The notes: generated by a model from the letters alone, not told the origin. DNA of 64,000 bases from Streptomyces zhaozhouensis (GCF_900230195.1 NZ_OCNE01000004.1:124001-188000), one strand, 5' to 3'; positions 27,165 through 36,907 are shown, counted from the stretch's first letter. Program-made: numbers and translations.

Positions 27165-27572
27165 ATGGGTGAGTCAGGACCGATCAGGGTCGTCGTGGCC
27201 AAGCCGGGGCTCGACGGGCACGACCGTGGCATCAAGCTGATCGCCCGGGCGCTGAGGGACGCGGGGATGGAGGTCATCTACACCGGACTGCACCAGACGC
27301 CGGAGCAGATCGTGGCCACGGCGATCCAGGAGGACGCCGACGCCATCGGCCTCTCCATCCTCTCGGGGGCGCACAACACGCTGTTCTCGCGCGTGTTGGA
27401 GCTGCTGCGCGAGCAGGACGCGGGCGACATCACGGTCTTCGGCGGGGGGATCATCCCGGAGGACGACATCCCGCCGTTGAAGGAGCAGGGGGTGGCGGAG
27501 ATCTTCACGCCCGGCGCGCCGACGGGTGAGGTCGTCGAGTGGGTCCGTTCCCACGTGCGCGCGGGCCTGTAG
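27165..27572 (+). CDS. icmB: Isobutyryl-CoA mutase small (B12-binding) subunit
   Basis: A 135-residue B12-binding protein which, with the large subunit IcmA, interconverts isobutyryl-CoA and n-butyryl-CoA. The DxHxxG cobalamin motif appears as DGHDRG (residues 17-22, axial ligand His19), followed by [30 protein letters not shown] and [12 protein letters not shown], and it matches my recollection of Streptomyces IcmB along nearly its whole length. Similar stand-alone small subunits serve other acyl-CoA mutases, so the substrate is a strong inference. The ATG follows GGGAGG; the much longer frame upstream is not real. The large subunit gene is not in this window, matching the unlinked arrangement known in streptomycetes. 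Confidence 0.88.
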   Translation: MGESGPIRVVVAKPGLDGHDRGIKLIARALRDAGMEVIYTGLHQTPEQIVATAIQEDADAIGLSILSGAHNTLFSRVLELLREQDAGDITVFGGGIIPEDDIPPLKEQGVAEIFTPGAPTGEVVEWVRSHVRAGL

Positions 27573-28057
27573 CGGCCCTTCGCGGCGGGGTCCGGCCGAC
27601 TGCCGGCCTGGCCGGTCGGGGCGGGGGCGCCCCTCGGCCCGGTGGTCGGTCCCCCGTGCCCCTCACCCGTGTCCCTCGTGCGGGTCGGCGTTCGCGGTCG
27701 GGTGCCCGTGGGCACTCGGCGGGTGGCGGTCCCGTCAGGGGCGCGGGGAGCCGCGCGGCGCACGGGGGGCGGGCCGCGGTCGAGCATGGTCCCGGCCGGT
27801 CGGGGGCGAGGTGGGGCGCGGGGTGCTCGTGGCGGGGGTCAGGCGACTACGGTGCGGTACCGGGCGGGTGGGTTGTGACGGGTCTCACCGCTCAGGGGTG
27901 ACCCGGGGCCCGGAACGCCCGCAGGGCACCGATACGCTCGACTTCGGACATGCCGCGTGCGCTCGCTCGCACTCATCGCCTCGCATCGCGGCCACGCGGC
28001 ACGCCCACGTCGAGAACGAACCGCGAGATTCACTGACGACTGAGGACGGACGCGAGC
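27573..28057. repeat. Intergenic region with decayed copy of the GC-rich repeat family
   Basis: No gene is supported. The sequence carries degenerate versions of the repeat seen better preserved at 32551, 36171, 40571 and 47625: gggcgcggggagccgcgcgg and, at about 27844-27877, gactacggtgcggtaccgggcgggtgggttgt. A possible sucC -10 box, TACGCT, lies at 27933-27938, giving a leader of about 115 nt. Confidence 0.45.
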
Positions 28058-29233
28058 GTGGACCTGTTCGAGTACCAGGCGAGGGATCTCTTCGCCAAGC
28101 ATGGCGTGCCGGTGCTGGCCGGCGAAGTCATCGACACGCCGGAGGCGGCGCGTGAGGTGACCGAGCGGCTTGGCGGTCGCGCGGTCGTCAAGGCGCAGGT
28201 GAAGACCGGTGGTCGTGGGAAGGCCGGCGGCGTCAAGCTCGCCTCCGACCCGGCGGACGCCGTGGAGAAGGCCGGGGCCATCCTCGGCATGGACATCAAG
28301 GGCCACACGGTGCACCGCGTGATGCTGGCCCAGACCGCGGACATCGCGGACGAGTACTACGTCTCGTTCCTGCTGGACCGCACCAACCGCACCTTCCTGG
28401 CGATGGCCTCCGTCGAGGGCGGCATGGACATCGAGGAGGTGGCCGCCACCAAGCCGGAGGCGCTGGCCCGCATCCCCGTCGACGCCGTGGACGGCGTCAG
28501 CGCGGAGAAGGCGCGCGAGATCGTCGCGGCCGCCCGCTTCCCCGCCGAGGTGGCCGAGCAGGTCGCCGACGTGCTGGTGAAGCTGTGGGGGGTCTTCGTC
28601 AACGAGGACGCCCTGCTGGTCGAGGTCAACCCGCTGGTGAAGACCGGCGACGGGCGGATCATCGCGCTGGACGGCAAGGTGTCGCTGGACGGCAACGCCG
28701 AGTTCCGTCAGCCCGACCACGCCGCGCTGGAGGACCGCGACGCCGCCAACCCGCTGGAGGCGGCGGCCAAGGAGCGCGGCCTCAACTACGTGAAGCTGGA
28801 CGACGGCAACGTCGGCATCATCGGCAACGGCGCCGGCCTGGTCATGAGCACCCTCGACGTGGTCGCCTACGCGGGCGAGAAGCACGGCGGGGCGAAGCCG
28901 GCCAACTTCCTGGACATCGGCGGCGGCGCCTCCGCCGAGGTGATGGCCAACGGCCTGGAGATCATCCTGGGCGACCCGGACGTCAAGTCCGTCTTCGTGA
29001 ACGTCTTCGGCGGCATCACCGCCTGCGACGCCGTCGCCAACGGCATCGTCCAGGCCCTCGAACTGCTGCGCGAGAAGGGCGAGGACGTCAACAAGCCCCT
29101 GGTGGTGCGGCTCGACGGCAACAACGCCGAGTTGGGGCGCAAGATCCTGACCGACGCCAACCACCCGCTGGTCGAGCAGGTCGACACCATGGACGGCGCG
29201 GCCGACAGGGCCGCGGAGCTGGCCGCCAAGTAA
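28058..29233 (+). CDS. sucC: Succinate-CoA ligase, beta subunit
   Basis: The 391-residue beta subunit of succinyl-CoA synthetase, the TCA step giving ATP or GTP from succinyl-CoA. It starts [19 protein letters not shown] (GTG initiator), with an ATP-grasp domain ([20 protein letters not shown] for nucleotide binding) and the C-terminal CoA-ligase domain ([40 protein letters not shown]). Length is standard. Followed 48 bp later by sucD, with which it forms an operon and a heterotetrameric enzyme. Confidence 0.97.
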   Translation: MDLFEYQARDLFAKHGVPVLAGEVIDTPEAAREVTERLGGRAVVKAQVKTGGRGKAGGVKLASDPADAVEKAGAILGMDIKGHTVHRVMLAQTADIADEYYVSFLLDRTNRTFLAMASVEGGMDIEEVAATKPEALARIPVDAVDGVSAEKAREIVAAARFPAEVAEQVADVLVKLWGVFVNEDALLVEVNPLVKTGDGRIIALDGKVSLDGNAEFRQPDHAALEDRDAANPLEAAAKERGLNYVKLDDGNVGIIGNGAGLVMSTLDVVAYAGEKHGGAKPANFLDIGGGASAEVMANGLEIILGDPDVKSVFVNVFGGITACDAVANGIVQALELLREKGEDVNKPLVVRLDGNNAELGRKILTDANHPLVEQVDTMDGAADRAAELAAK

Positions 29234-29281
29234 CGCCCCCGATCGGGACAGACGAGAACAGAGGACAGCGAGACTCACACC

Positions 29282-30166
29282 ATGGCTATCTTCCTCACCA
29301 AGGAGAGCAAGGTCATCGTCCAGGGGATGACCGGCTCCGAGGGCCAGAAGCACACCCGGCGGATGCTGGCCGCCGGCACCAACATCGTCGGCGGCGTCAA
29401 CCCGCGCAAGGCCGGCACCAGCGTCGACTTCGACGGCACCGAGGTCCCCGTCTTCGGCGGCGTGCAGGAGGCCATCGAGGCCACCGGCGCCGACGTGACC
29501 GTGATCTTCGTGCCGGAGAAGTTCACCAAGTCCGCCGTGATCGAGGCCATCGACGCCGAGATCCCGCTGGCCGTGGTGATCACCGAGGGCATCGCGGTGC
29601 ACGACACCGCCGCGTTCTGGTCCTACGCGGGCCAGAAGGGCAACAAGACGCGCATCGTCGGTCCGAACTGCCCCGGCCTGATCACCCCCGGGCAGTCCAA
29701 CGCGGGCATCATCCCGGCGGACATCACCAAGCCCGGCCGCATCGGGCTGGTCTCCAAGTCCGGCACGCTGACGTACCAGATGATGTACGAGCTGCGGGAC
29801 ATCGGCTTCAGCTCGTGCGTGGGCATCGGCGGTGACCCGATCATCGGCACCACGCACATCGACGCGCTCGCCGCGTTCGAGGCGGACCCGGAGACCGACC
29901 TGATCGTGATGATCGGCGAGATCGGCGGCGACGCCGAGGAGCGCGCCGCCGACTTCATCAAGGAGAACGTCACCAAGCCGGTCGTCGGCTATGTGGCGGG
30001 CTTCACCGCGCCCGAGGGCAAGACGATGGGCCACGCGGGCGCCATCGTCTCCGGCTCGTCCGGCACCGCCCAGGCGAAGAAGGAGGCCCTGGAGGCCGCC
30101 GGCGTCAAGGTCGGGAAGACCCCGTCCGAGACCGCCCTGCTGGCGCGGGAGTCGCTGGCCGGCTGA
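29282..30166 (+). CDS. sucD: Succinate-CoA ligase, alpha subunit
   Basis: The 294-residue alpha subunit, partner of SucC. The N-terminal CoA-binding Rossmann domain has [14 protein letters not shown] and [10 protein letters not shown]; the C-terminal domain has [28 protein letters not shown] and the phosphohistidine segment [17 protein letters not shown]. Length is normal and no motif is missing. The ATG is preceded by GGACAG at a long spacing. It ends with a clear terminator 20 bp downstream, closing the sucCD operon. Confidence 0.97.
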   Translation: MAIFLTKESKVIVQGMTGSEGQKHTRRMLAAGTNIVGGVNPRKAGTSVDFDGTEVPVFGGVQEAIEATGADVTVIFVPEKFTKSAVIEAIDAEIPLAVVITEGIAVHDTAAFWSYAGQKGNKTRIVGPNCPGLITPGQSNAGIIPADITKPGRIGLVSKSGTLTYQMMYELRDIGFSSCVGIGGDPIIGTTHIDALAAFEADPETDLIVMIGEIGGDAEERAADFIKENVTKPVVGYVAGFTAPEGKTMGHAGAIVSGSSGTAQAKKEALEAAGVKVGKTPSETALLARESLAG

Positions 30167-30185
30167 GGACCCTCGTTCCCGCTGG

Positions 30186-30227
30186 GGGCGCCCGTCGGCC
30201 ACGGCCGACCGGGCGCCCTCGGCGTTT
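30186..30227 (+). terminator. Terminator of the sucCD operon
   Basis: GGGCGCCCGTCGGCC pairs with GGCCGACCGGGCGCCC (one bulged base) and is followed after 5 bases by TTTT, an unusually canonical terminator for this genome. Confidence 0.8.
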
Positions 30228-30254
30228 TCCGCGGCGGTGCCGCCCGGCCGGTCG

Positions 30255-30977
30255 TCACTGGAGCGCGGCCAGCACCCCCGAGCCGGCCAGCGTGACGGCG
30301 GTGCCGGCGAAGAGCGCGGCCGAGCCGCGCACGATCCTGCGGGTGGTGCGTTCGCTGGCCCGGAGGGCCTCGGCGGCCGGCGGCGGCGGCGCGCCCGGCC
30401 GGGACCGCGTCGCGCGGCCCAACGCCTCGGCCGGGTCCGCGACCCCCGGCAGTCTCTCGGCCAGCGCGGCCCTGGCGTGCCGCAGCCGGCTCGCCGTCGC
30501 CGCCGTGCTGGCCTCGCACTCGGCGGCCACCGCCGCCTGCCCGAGGCCGAGGCCGTCGGCGAGCAGCAGCGTCCGCCGGTAGGCGGGCGGCAGCGCCAGC
30601 AGCGCCACGGTCAGCTCGCCGTCGTCGTCCGCCGGCACCACCGGATCACGCCAGCGGTCGGGAACGTAGCGGTGCCAGGGCGCGAGCGCGTGCTCGTGAC
30701 AACTGGCGCGCACCCAGCCGGCCGGGTCCTGGTCCGTCGCCACCTCCGGCCAGGACTCCCAGGCCAGCCGGAAGGCGCGCGCCACCGCGCGGCGCGCCAC
30801 CGCGTGGTCCCCGCCGAGCAGCAGCGCCTGCCGCAGCAGCGGCGCGGCGTGCCCCTCGTAGAGCGCGACGAACGCGTCGCGGGCGTCGGGCTCCGGGGTG
30901 GCGACGCCGCGGTCCGGTCTCCGGGGACGGCCTCGGCCTCGGCGATGCCGAGGAGGATTATCCTTAAAACGGGTCAT
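30255..30977 (-). CDS. Sigma-70-like regulatory protein with C-terminal membrane helix
   Basis: A ~240-residue protein. Residues ~35-110 resemble a degenerate sigma region 2 (DAFVALYEGHAAPLLRQALLLGG; AFRLAWESW). Residues ~125-190 fit sigma region 4 (VALLALPPAYRRTLLLADGLGLGQAAVAAECEAS then SRLRHARAALAERL). A Pro/Ala linker and a C-terminal hydrophobic segment (GSAALFAGTAVTLAGSGVLAAL) follow. It could be a membrane-tethered ECF-type sigma factor or a degenerate regulator; no anti-sigma gene is adjacent. The start is uncertain: ATG at 30977 (used) or 31013; neither has a good ribosome binding site. It is divergent from the DUF6350-like membrane protein gene. Confidence 0.72.
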   Translation of the reverse strand: MTRFKDNPPRHRRGRGRPRRPDRGVATPEPDARDAFVALYEGHAAPLLRQALLLGGDHAVARRAVARAFRLAWESWPEVATDQDPAGWVRASCHEHALAPWHRYVPDRWRDPVVPADDDGELTVALLALPPAYRRTLLLADGLGLGQAAVAAECEASTAATASRLRHARAALAERLPGVADPAEALGRATRSRPGAPPPPAAEALRASERTTRRIVRGSAALFAGTAVTLAGSGVLAALQ

Positions 30978-31051
30978 ATGGGGATGGTGGCCGACACTGC
31001 GGCGAAAACCCATTACCGGGACACTTCGGGTGTTGTTGGGAGCATGGCCCG

Positions 31052-32536
31052 GTGCGACACCTCACTCAGTCGGCCCTGCGGCGGACCGCGCCCCCCGGCC
31101 GCGCCCAGGGCCGGTGGTTTCTCGAAGGAATGCTCGCGGCCGGCCTCGGCCTCGGCGGCCTCGCCGTCCTGGTGCTGCTGTTCTGGGTGCTCTCCCCCTA
31201 CCCGGACCACGGCGCGACGGGGGCGCTGCGGATCGCGGCCGACCTGTGGCTGCTGGCCCACGGCTGCGAACTGGTCCGCCACGACACGCTCTACGGCGGC
31301 ACCGCGCCCGTCGGCCTCACCCCGCTGCTGCTGGCGGCGCTCCCCGTCTGGCTGCTGCACCGCGCGGTCCGGGTCACCCTGCGGCCCGACCCCGAGGACG
31401 CCGAGTGGGCCGCCGCGCCGGGGGAGGCGTTCGCCGTCGCCCGGTGGCTCTGCGCCGGCTACCTGCTCACCGGCGCCGCCGCCGCGGTCTTCGCCTCGCC
31501 GGCCGACCTCGCCCCCGGGCTTCTGTCGACCGCGCTCCAACTGCCGCTCTTCGCCGTGCTGGTGACCGTCGTCTCTGCGTGGGTGCTCAGCGGGGTCGCG
31601 CCCTGGACGCCACCGGACGGCTGGCGAGCGGCCCGCTGGGCGGGGCCGTTCACGGCGGAACGGCTGGCTGGCGCCGGCCGCGCCGCGCTCGGCGGGGCCG
31701 CCGCCTGCTGCGGCGTCGGCGCGCTGCTGGCGGCCGGGGCGCTGCTGCTCCACGCGTCGGCGGCACAGGGCACGCTGGTCGCGCTGAGCGGCGACTGGTC
31801 GGGCCGGCTCGCCGTGCTGCTGCTCGGCTGCGCGTTGGCGCCCAACGCCGCCGTCTGGGGCGCCGCCTACGGCCTCGGGCCCGGCTTCACGCTCGGCGGC
31901 GGCAGCCTGCTCTCCCCCCTGGCGGTCAGCGGCGAACCGGTCCCGCCGCCGTTCCCGCTGCTCGCAGGTCTGCCGCACGGCACCCCCGACGGAGTGCTGC
32001 TGTGGTGCACGGCGGCGGTCCCGCTGGCCGGTGTCCTCGTGATCGCGGGGCTGGTCGCGCGGTGGGCCGTGCCCGTCCCCGGCGAACGCGGCACCGCCGC
32101 CGGGTGGTGGGGAACGGCGCTGACCGCGCTGCTGGCCGCCGCCGGTACCGGGCTGCTGCTCGGCTGGCTCGGGACGCTGGCAGGGGGGCCGCTGGGCGCC
32201 GGGGAACTGGCCCAGTTCGGGCCGCACGGCTGGCTGACCGGGGCGGTAGCGGCGGGGTGGGCGCTGGCGGCGCTGCCGGTGGCGTGGGCGTTGCGGCTGC
32301 TGCGGCTCCACCAGCCGCGGCTGGTGCTGGCCGGGCTGCTGGGCCGTGAGCGGCCGGGGGCGCGGGTGCGCCCGCGCCCGCCGCGGCGGGCGCGCCGGCC
32401 GGCGTGGCCCCGCCGCCGGCGGCGGCGCGAGGAGCCGGTCCCAGAGTGGCACACCACGGACGCGCGGCTGACCCGCTGGTCAGCGCTCCGGAAGTCCTCC
32501 GGTGAGCTGGTCTCCCGGATGGACGACCACCGTTAG
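31052..32536 (+). CDS. Large polytopic membrane protein (DUF6350-like)
   Basis: A 494-residue protein with about ten transmembrane helices and an Arg-rich C-terminal tail (RERPGARVRPRPPRRARRP). The first helix is FLEGMLAAGLGLGGLAVLVLLFWVL; conserved-looking loops include AADLWLLAHGCELVRHDTLYGG and APNAAVWGAAYGLGPGFTLGGGSLLSPLAVSGE. The position between sucCD and purN is typical for streptomycete proteins annotated DUF6350; no function is known. The GTG start follows GGGAG by 9 nt. After it comes a block of intergenic repeats. Confidence 0.82.
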   Translation: MRHLTQSALRRTAPPGRAQGRWFLEGMLAAGLGLGGLAVLVLLFWVLSPYPDHGATGALRIAADLWLLAHGCELVRHDTLYGGTAPVGLTPLLLAALPVWLLHRAVRVTLRPDPEDAEWAAAPGEAFAVARWLCAGYLLTGAAAAVFASPADLAPGLLSTALQLPLFAVLVTVVSAWVLSGVAPWTPPDGWRAARWAGPFTAERLAGAGRAALGGAAACCGVGALLAAGALLLHASAAQGTLVALSGDWSGRLAVLLLGCALAPNAAVWGAAYGLGPGFTLGGGSLLSPLAVSGEPVPPPFPLLAGLPHGTPDGVLLWCTAAVPLAGVLVIAGLVARWAVPVPGERGTAAGWWGTALTALLAAAGTGLLLGWLGTLAGGPLGAGELAQFGPHGWLTGAVAAGWALAALPVAWALRLLRLHQPRLVLAGLLGRERPGARVRPRPPRRARRPAWPRRRRRREEPVPEWHTTDARLTRWSALRKSSGELVSRMDDHR

Positions 32537-32550
32537 CTCGGGGTTTGGGC

Positions 32551-32911
32551 GGGTTGTCGGCGTGAGCCCGGTGTGTGGTTGCTCGCGCCGTTCCCCGCGC
32601 GAGTGCTGGGTGGCGGGGGTTGGTCGACTATGGTGCCGCGCTGGCTGGGTGGGTTGTCGGCGTGAGCCCGGTGTGTGGTTGCTCGCGCCGTTCCTCGCGC
32701 CCCTTCTCGGCCGGTGGGCGGTTTGGGGGCGCGGGGAACTGCGCGGTGCATGGGTGGCGGGCGTGAGACGACTGTGGTCCTGGTCGGCCGGGTGGGTTGT
32801 CGGCGTGAGCCCGGTGTGTGGTTGCTCGCGCCGTTCCCCGCGCCCCTTCTCGGCCGGTGGGCGGCTCGGGGGCGCGGGGAACCGCGCGGTGCGTGCCGGT
32901 GGGGCGGGTGG
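32551..32911. repeat. Intergenic GC-rich repeat, three head-to-tail copies
   Basis: Copies begin at 32551, 32651 and 32794 with gggttgtcggcgtgagcccg and continue with ggtgtgtggttgctcgcgcc and gttccccgcgcccc. Copies 2 and 3 also have the opposite arm ggggcgcggggaac followed by gcgcggtgc. The first copy is truncated after the left arm. No gene is supported in this stretch. Confidence 0.75.
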
Positions 32912-32972
32912 TCGTTTCGGGAACCCCCGGCAAGGGGCTCCTCGTTCCGGGAACCCCCCGGCAAGGGGCTAC
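32912..32972. repeat. Tandem 30/31-bp duplication overlapping a gene's stop codon
   Basis: Units 32912-32941 and 32942-32972 share tcgtt(t/c)cgggaaccccc and ggcaaggggct and differ by a few bases and one extra C. The second unit includes the TAG of the minus-strand gene. Each contains a short stem of Gs and Cs around TTGC, so it may duplicate that gene's terminator. Confidence 0.6.
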
Positions 32973-33595
32973 TCGTTGCCGAAGATCGGGCGGAGCTGGC
33001 TCGGGAGGTCCTTCTCGCAGGCCGCCTTCGAGGGCGCGGTCAGGGAGTCGGAGACGCAGTCGAAGTAGTCCTTGTAGACCAGCTGCGCCGTGTAGCTCGC
33101 CGCCACGATGGCCAGCGCGACGCCGGCCAGTACCACGCCGGCGATCGCCGAGCCGCGCTGCGGCCGGCGGCCGTCCGGGGTCGGGGCCGGTGGGCGGCCC
33201 TCCGCGTCGCGCGGGCCGCCGCGCAGCGCGCTGATGCCCCAGTACAGCGCGAGCGCGCCCAGCAGCAGGCCCAGCCACTCCCAGGAGAGCAGCCCGGCGA
33301 AGACGCCCCACATGCCGGCCAGCACCGCGTACCGCGCGTGCCGCTGCACCGGGTCGTTGGGGTCCCAGCGGCGGCCGTTGCGGTCGTCGTCCCCCTCGCC
33401 CCGCGGGCGCCGGCCGAACGGGCCGCCCCAGCCCGGCTTCGAGCCGTCGCCAGAACCCCGTTCGTCCCCGGAGTCGTCGTCGGGACGACGCGGGCGCCAC
33501 GGCCGGTCGGGCTGCCCCTCGGGCGGCGGCGCGAAGGGGTTGTCCTCCTCGCTGGGCCGCTCCTGCTTGCCTGAGGCTCGGGGTCGGTCCGTCAT
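32969..33595 (-). CDS. Hypothetical membrane protein with acidic/Arg-rich N-terminus
   Basis: A 208-residue protein of unknown function. The first ~90 residues are hydrophilic and low complexity (Pro/Arg/Asp/Gly). Two close helices follow (YAVLAGMWGVFAGLLSWEWLGLLLGALALYWGI), then a basic loop, a third helix (GSAIAGVVLAGVALAIVAASYTAQLVY) and an extracytoplasmic tail with two cysteines (FDCVSD; AACEKD) that could form a disulfide. Similar DUF4190-like small membrane proteins occur upstream of purN in streptomycetes. The ATG has GGGAG 14 nt upstream, a long spacing, so the start is likely but not certain. Divergent from purN. Confidence 0.8.
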   Translation of the reverse strand: MTDRPRASGKQERPSEEDNPFAPPPEGQPDRPWRPRRPDDDSGDERGSGDGSKPGWGGPFGRRPRGEGDDDRNGRRWDPNDPVQRHARYAVLAGMWGVFAGLLSWEWLGLLLGALALYWGISALRGGPRDAEGRPPAPTPDGRRPQRGSAIAGVVLAGVALAIVAASYTAQLVYKDYFDCVSDSLTAPSKAACEKDLPSQLRPIFGNE

Positions 33596-33795
33596 CTGAG
33601 TGGTCGCATCTCCCTGTCGGGGCCGCGAGCCGGGATTCTCGCGGTGCCGGTGGCTCCGACCGTACCTGCCCGCGGGCGGCCCACGGCACGGGGGGACCCA
33701 GCCGTGCCGGTATCGTTGCGGACGGTCGGCCGGTGAACGGCCGGCGCCATCCGGGGAGGAAGACCCCGGAGAAGACCTCAAGGAAAGACCTCGTC

Positions 33796-34479
33796 GTGGC
33801 CTCTGCCTCCGCCGCCCCCGATGCCGTCGACTCCCCGGTGGGAGCCCAGCAGGGCGCGGGGGGCAAGCCCCCGGTCCGCCTGGTCGTCCTGGTCTCGGGC
33901 TCCGGGAGCAACCTCCAGGCGCTGCTCGACGCCGCCGCCGACCCGGACTCCGGGTTCGGGGCCGAGGTGGTCGCGGTCGGCGCCGACCGGGGCGGGATCG
34001 AGGGGCTGCGCCGGGCCGAACGGGCCGGGGTGCCGACGTTCACCCACCGGCTGCGGGACTACGCCTCCCGCCCCGACTGGGACCGCGCGCTCACCGAGTC
34101 GGTGGCCGCGCACCGGCCGGACCTCGTGGTCTCGGCCGGCTTCATGAAGATCGTGGGAGCGTCGTTCATGGCCGCCTTCGGCGGCCGGTTCGTCAACACC
34201 CATCCGGCGTTGCTGCCCAGCTTCCCCGGCGCGCACGGGGTGCGCGACGCGCTGGCGCACGGCGTCAAGGTGACGGGCTGCACGGTCCACTTCGCCGAGG
34301 CGGAGGTGGACAGCGGTCCGATCATCGCTCAGCGAGCCGTCGAGGTCAGGGACGATGACGACGAGGCCACCCTGCACCGGCGGATCAAGGAAGTGGAACG
34401 CGGCCTGCTCGTCGACGCCGTGGGCCGACTGGCCCGGGACGGCTACCGCGTAGAGGGACGAAAGGTGTACATCCCGTGA
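33796..34479 (+). CDS. purN: Phosphoribosylglycinamide formyltransferase
   Basis: The 227-residue GAR transformylase, transferring formyl from 10-formyl-THF to GAR in purine synthesis. Visible features: [18 protein letters not shown] (phosphate loop), SAGFMKIVG, the catalytic-loop [23 protein letters not shown] (Asn-x-His), and [19 protein letters not shown] with the catalytic Asp. The GTG start has AAGGAAAG upstream. Its last bases GTGA overlap the purH start, giving translational coupling. An N-terminal extension of about 25 residues before the core is disordered. Confidence 0.96.
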   Translation: MASASAAPDAVDSPVGAQQGAGGKPPVRLVVLVSGSGSNLQALLDAAADPDSGFGAEVVAVGADRGGIEGLRRAERAGVPTFTHRLRDYASRPDWDRALTESVAAHRPDLVVSAGFMKIVGASFMAAFGGRFVNTHPALLPSFPGAHGVRDALAHGVKVTGCTVHFAEAEVDSGPIIAQRAVEVRDDDDEATLHRRIKEVERGLLVDAVGRLARDGYRVEGRKVYIP

Positions 34480-36134
34480 CCGCCGAGGACCACACGCACG
34501 ACCAGCAGCCCGCCGAACTCCCGACCGACACCGCGCGGTTGGCGACCGAACGGTTCCAGCGCGACGACGCGGGGGAGGGCGGCCCCGAGGGGCGCCGGCC
34601 GATCGCCCGCGCGTTGATCAGCGTCTACGACAAGACCGGTCTTGAGGAGTTGGCCAGGGGGCTGCACGAGGCCGGCGTCGCGCTGGTCTCCACGGGCAAC
34701 TCGGCGCGCAGGATCGCCGCCGCCGGGGTGCCGGTGACCCCGGTCGAGGAGGTGACCGGCTTCCCCGAGTGCCTGGACGGCCGGGTCAAGACGCTCCACC
34801 CCAAGGTGCACGCCGGCCTGCTGGCCGACCGGCGGGTGGCCGCGCACCGGGCGCAGTTGGAGGAGCTGGGGGTCGAGCCGTTCGACCTGCTGGTGAGCAA
34901 CCTCTACCCGTTCGAGCAGACCGTCGCCTCGGGCGCGGCGTTCGAGGACTGCGTGGAGCAGATCGACATCGGCGGCCCGGCGATGGTGCGCAGCTCGGCG
35001 AAGAACCACGCCACGGTGGCCGTCGTCACCGACCCGGCCGGCTACGGCGAGCTGTTGGCGGCCGTCGCGGACGGCGGCTTCACGGCGACGCGCCGGCGGG
35101 AGCTGGCGGGCGAGGCGTTCCGGCACACGGCGCGCTACGACGCCCAGGTCGCGGGGTACTTCGCGGCGCGGGGCGGCGAGGAGGAGACCTTCCCGCAGAG
35201 CCTCAGCCCGGTCTTCGGGCTCGGCCGGGTGCTGCGTTACGGGGAGAACCCGCACCAGTCCGCCGTGCTCTACACCGACGGCAGCGGAACGGGCCTGGCC
35301 TCGGCCGAGCAGTTGCACGGCAAGGAGATGTCCTACAACAACTACGTGGACACCGAGGCCGCGCGCCGCGCCGCCCACGAGCACGCCGAGCCCTGCGTGG
35401 CGATCATCAAGCACACCAACCCGTGCGGCATCGCGGTCGGTTCGGACGTCGCCGAGGCACACCGCAAGGCGCACGCCTGCGACCCGCTCTCCGCGTTCGG
35501 CGGGGTGATCGCCGTCAACCGGCCGGTCAGCGCCGAACTGGCCGGGCAGATCGCGGAGATCTTCACCGAGGTCGTGGTGGCCCCCGGGTACGAGGACGGC
35601 GCGCTGGAGGCGTTGACCGCCAAGAAGAACATCCGGGTGCTGCGCTGCCCCGAGCCGCCGTCCGCCGTCACGGAGTTCCGGCCGGTCGACGGGGGTGCGC
35701 TGGTGCAGGTCAGCGACCGGCTCCAGGCCGAGGGCGACGACCCGGCGGGCTGGCGGCTGGCGGCGGGCGAGCCGCTGGACGCGGCGGGCCTGAACGAACT
35801 GGCCTTCGCCTGGCGGGCGTCGCGCGCGGTGAAGTCCAACGCGATCCTGCTGGCGAAGGGGCTGGCGACGGTCGGCGTCGGCATGGGCCAGGTCAACCGC
35901 GTCGACTCGGCGCGGCTCGCGGTCGCCAGGGCGGGTGCGGAACGGGCGGCGGGGTCGTTCGCGGCGTCCGACGCGTTCTTCCCCTTCCCCGACGGGTTCG
36001 AGGTGCTCGCGGAGGCGGGCGTGCGGGCGGTGGCCCAGCCGGGCGGTTCGGTCCGCGACGACCAGGTGATCGAGGCGGCGAGGAAGGCCGGCGTCACGAT
36101 GTATCTGACGGGGACGCGGCACTTCTTTCACTGA
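34476..36134 (+). CDS. purH: Bifunctional AICAR transformylase / IMP cyclohydrolase
   Basis: The 552-residue enzyme of the final two steps to IMP. The N-terminal IMP cyclohydrolase (~30-170) begins [19 protein letters not shown] with [16 protein letters not shown]; the C-terminal AICAR formyltransferase (~190-552) has [26 protein letters not shown] (Lys-His catalytic pair), [13 protein letters not shown] and [11 protein letters not shown]. All expected motifs are present. The GTG start overlaps purN by 4 bp. The N-terminal ~45 residues are a hydrophilic extension. Ends in a repeat-rich intergenic region. Confidence 0.96.
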   Translation: MTAEDHTHDQQPAELPTDTARLATERFQRDDAGEGGPEGRRPIARALISVYDKTGLEELARGLHEAGVALVSTGNSARRIAAAGVPVTPVEEVTGFPECLDGRVKTLHPKVHAGLLADRRVAAHRAQLEELGVEPFDLLVSNLYPFEQTVASGAAFEDCVEQIDIGGPAMVRSSAKNHATVAVVTDPAGYGELLAAVADGGFTATRRRELAGEAFRHTARYDAQVAGYFAARGGEEETFPQSLSPVFGLGRVLRYGENPHQSAVLYTDGSGTGLASAEQLHGKEMSYNNYVDTEAARRAAHEHAEPCVAIIKHTNPCGIAVGSDVAEAHRKAHACDPLSAFGGVIAVNRPVSAELAGQIAEIFTEVVVAPGYEDGALEALTAKKNIRVLRCPEPPSAVTEFRPVDGGALVQVSDRLQAEGDDPAGWRLAAGEPLDAAGLNELAFAWRASRAVKSNAILLAKGLATVGVGMGQVNRVDSARLAVARAGAERAAGSFAASDAFFPFPDGFEVLAEAGVRAVAQPGGSVRDDQVIEAARKAGVTMYLTGTRHFFH

Positions 36135-36170
36135 CGGGGTGGACGACTACTCACCTGGCCGGTGGGGGCG

Positions 36171-36496
36171 GGTTGTCGTCCGCGGCCCGGTGGTCGGTCG
36201 CTCGCGCAGTTCCCCGCGCCCCTGGTTTGGGCTGGCGCGGTCGGTCAGGTGCCGGGTTCACGCGCGGCAGGTGGCGGCCTGTTTGGGGGCGCGGGGAACT
36301 GCGCGGTGCATTTGTGGCGGGGGTTGGTCGACTACTCACGGGCGTGGTCGGGTGGGTTGTCGTCCTCGGCCCGGTGGTCGGTCGCTCGCGCAGTTCCCCG
36401 CGCCCCTGGTTTGGGCTGGCGCGGTCGGTCAGGTGCCGGGTTCACGCGCGGCAGGTGGCGGCCTGTTTGGGGGCGCGGGGAACTGCGCGGTGCATG
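36171..36496. repeat. Two near-identical tandem copies (184-bp period) of the intergenic repeat
   Basis: Bases 36183-36311 and 36367-36495 are identical over 129 bp. Each copy contains a perfect 20-bp inverted repeat, CGCGCAGTTCCCCGCGCCCC (36203-36222 in copy 1) and its complement (36286-36305), about 63 bp apart. The identity suggests very recent duplication or gene conversion. No gene is supported in the gap. Confidence 0.85.
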
Positions 36497-36573
36497 GGTG
36501 GCGGGCCGCACGTGACCACGGTGCCGTACCGGCCAGGTGGGTGTGGCTTCGTGTGGGTGGCCGGGCAAGCTGC

Positions 36574-36579
36574 TGGAAT
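36574..36579 (+). promoter_or_regulatory. Candidate -10 box of a leaderless small gene
   Basis: TGGAAT ends 7 nt before the preferred ATG at 36587. Confidence 0.3.
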
Positions 36580-36586
36580 GTCGGGC

Positions 36587-36838
36587 ATGAACGAGAGACG
36601 GTCCTTCTTCAGCAGCCCGGCCGGCGGGGTCATGACCCGGGAGGTCGGCGCGATCACGGGCGAACTGGAGTTGCACAGCACGGTCGACGAGGACGGCGCG
36701 CTCGCGCTGCGCGTCCGTTACGCCGGCGCGGACGAGTGGTACGCGGTCGAGGGCGGCCCCTACCGTCTGCGCGACGCCCGCGACGCCGAGGTCCTGCACG
36801 AGGTGCTGGTGGCGATCCTCAACCGTCCGGCGGCGTAG
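36587..36838 (+). CDS. Small conserved hypothetical protein
   Basis: An 83-residue soluble protein beginning MNERRSFFSSPAGGVMTREVGAI. It has alternating hydrophobic/charged strands (GELELHSTVDEDGALALRVRYAG, EWYAVEGGPYRL) and a C-terminal helix (EVLHEVLVAILNRPAA). No known domain was recognised; it looks like a small beta-strand and helix fold seen in streptomycete genomes next to folD. The start could be the ATG at 36578, adding three residues, but a -10-like box places the second ATG at the transcript start. Separated from folD by 69 bp. Confidence 0.7.
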   Translation: MNERRSFFSSPAGGVMTREVGAITGELELHSTVDEDGALALRVRYAGADEWYAVEGGPYRLRDARDAEVLHEVLVAILNRPAA

Positions 36839-36907
36839 CCGGCGGACCGACCACGCCCCGCGGCACCTGATTGGTGGCGCGGGGCCCTCATCGGGGAGTA
36901 TGGGCCC

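Noticed and set aside
32537..32968. Short open frames with repeated VGCRREPGVW-like peptides
   Set aside because: They are translations of the intergenic repeat units, not genes.
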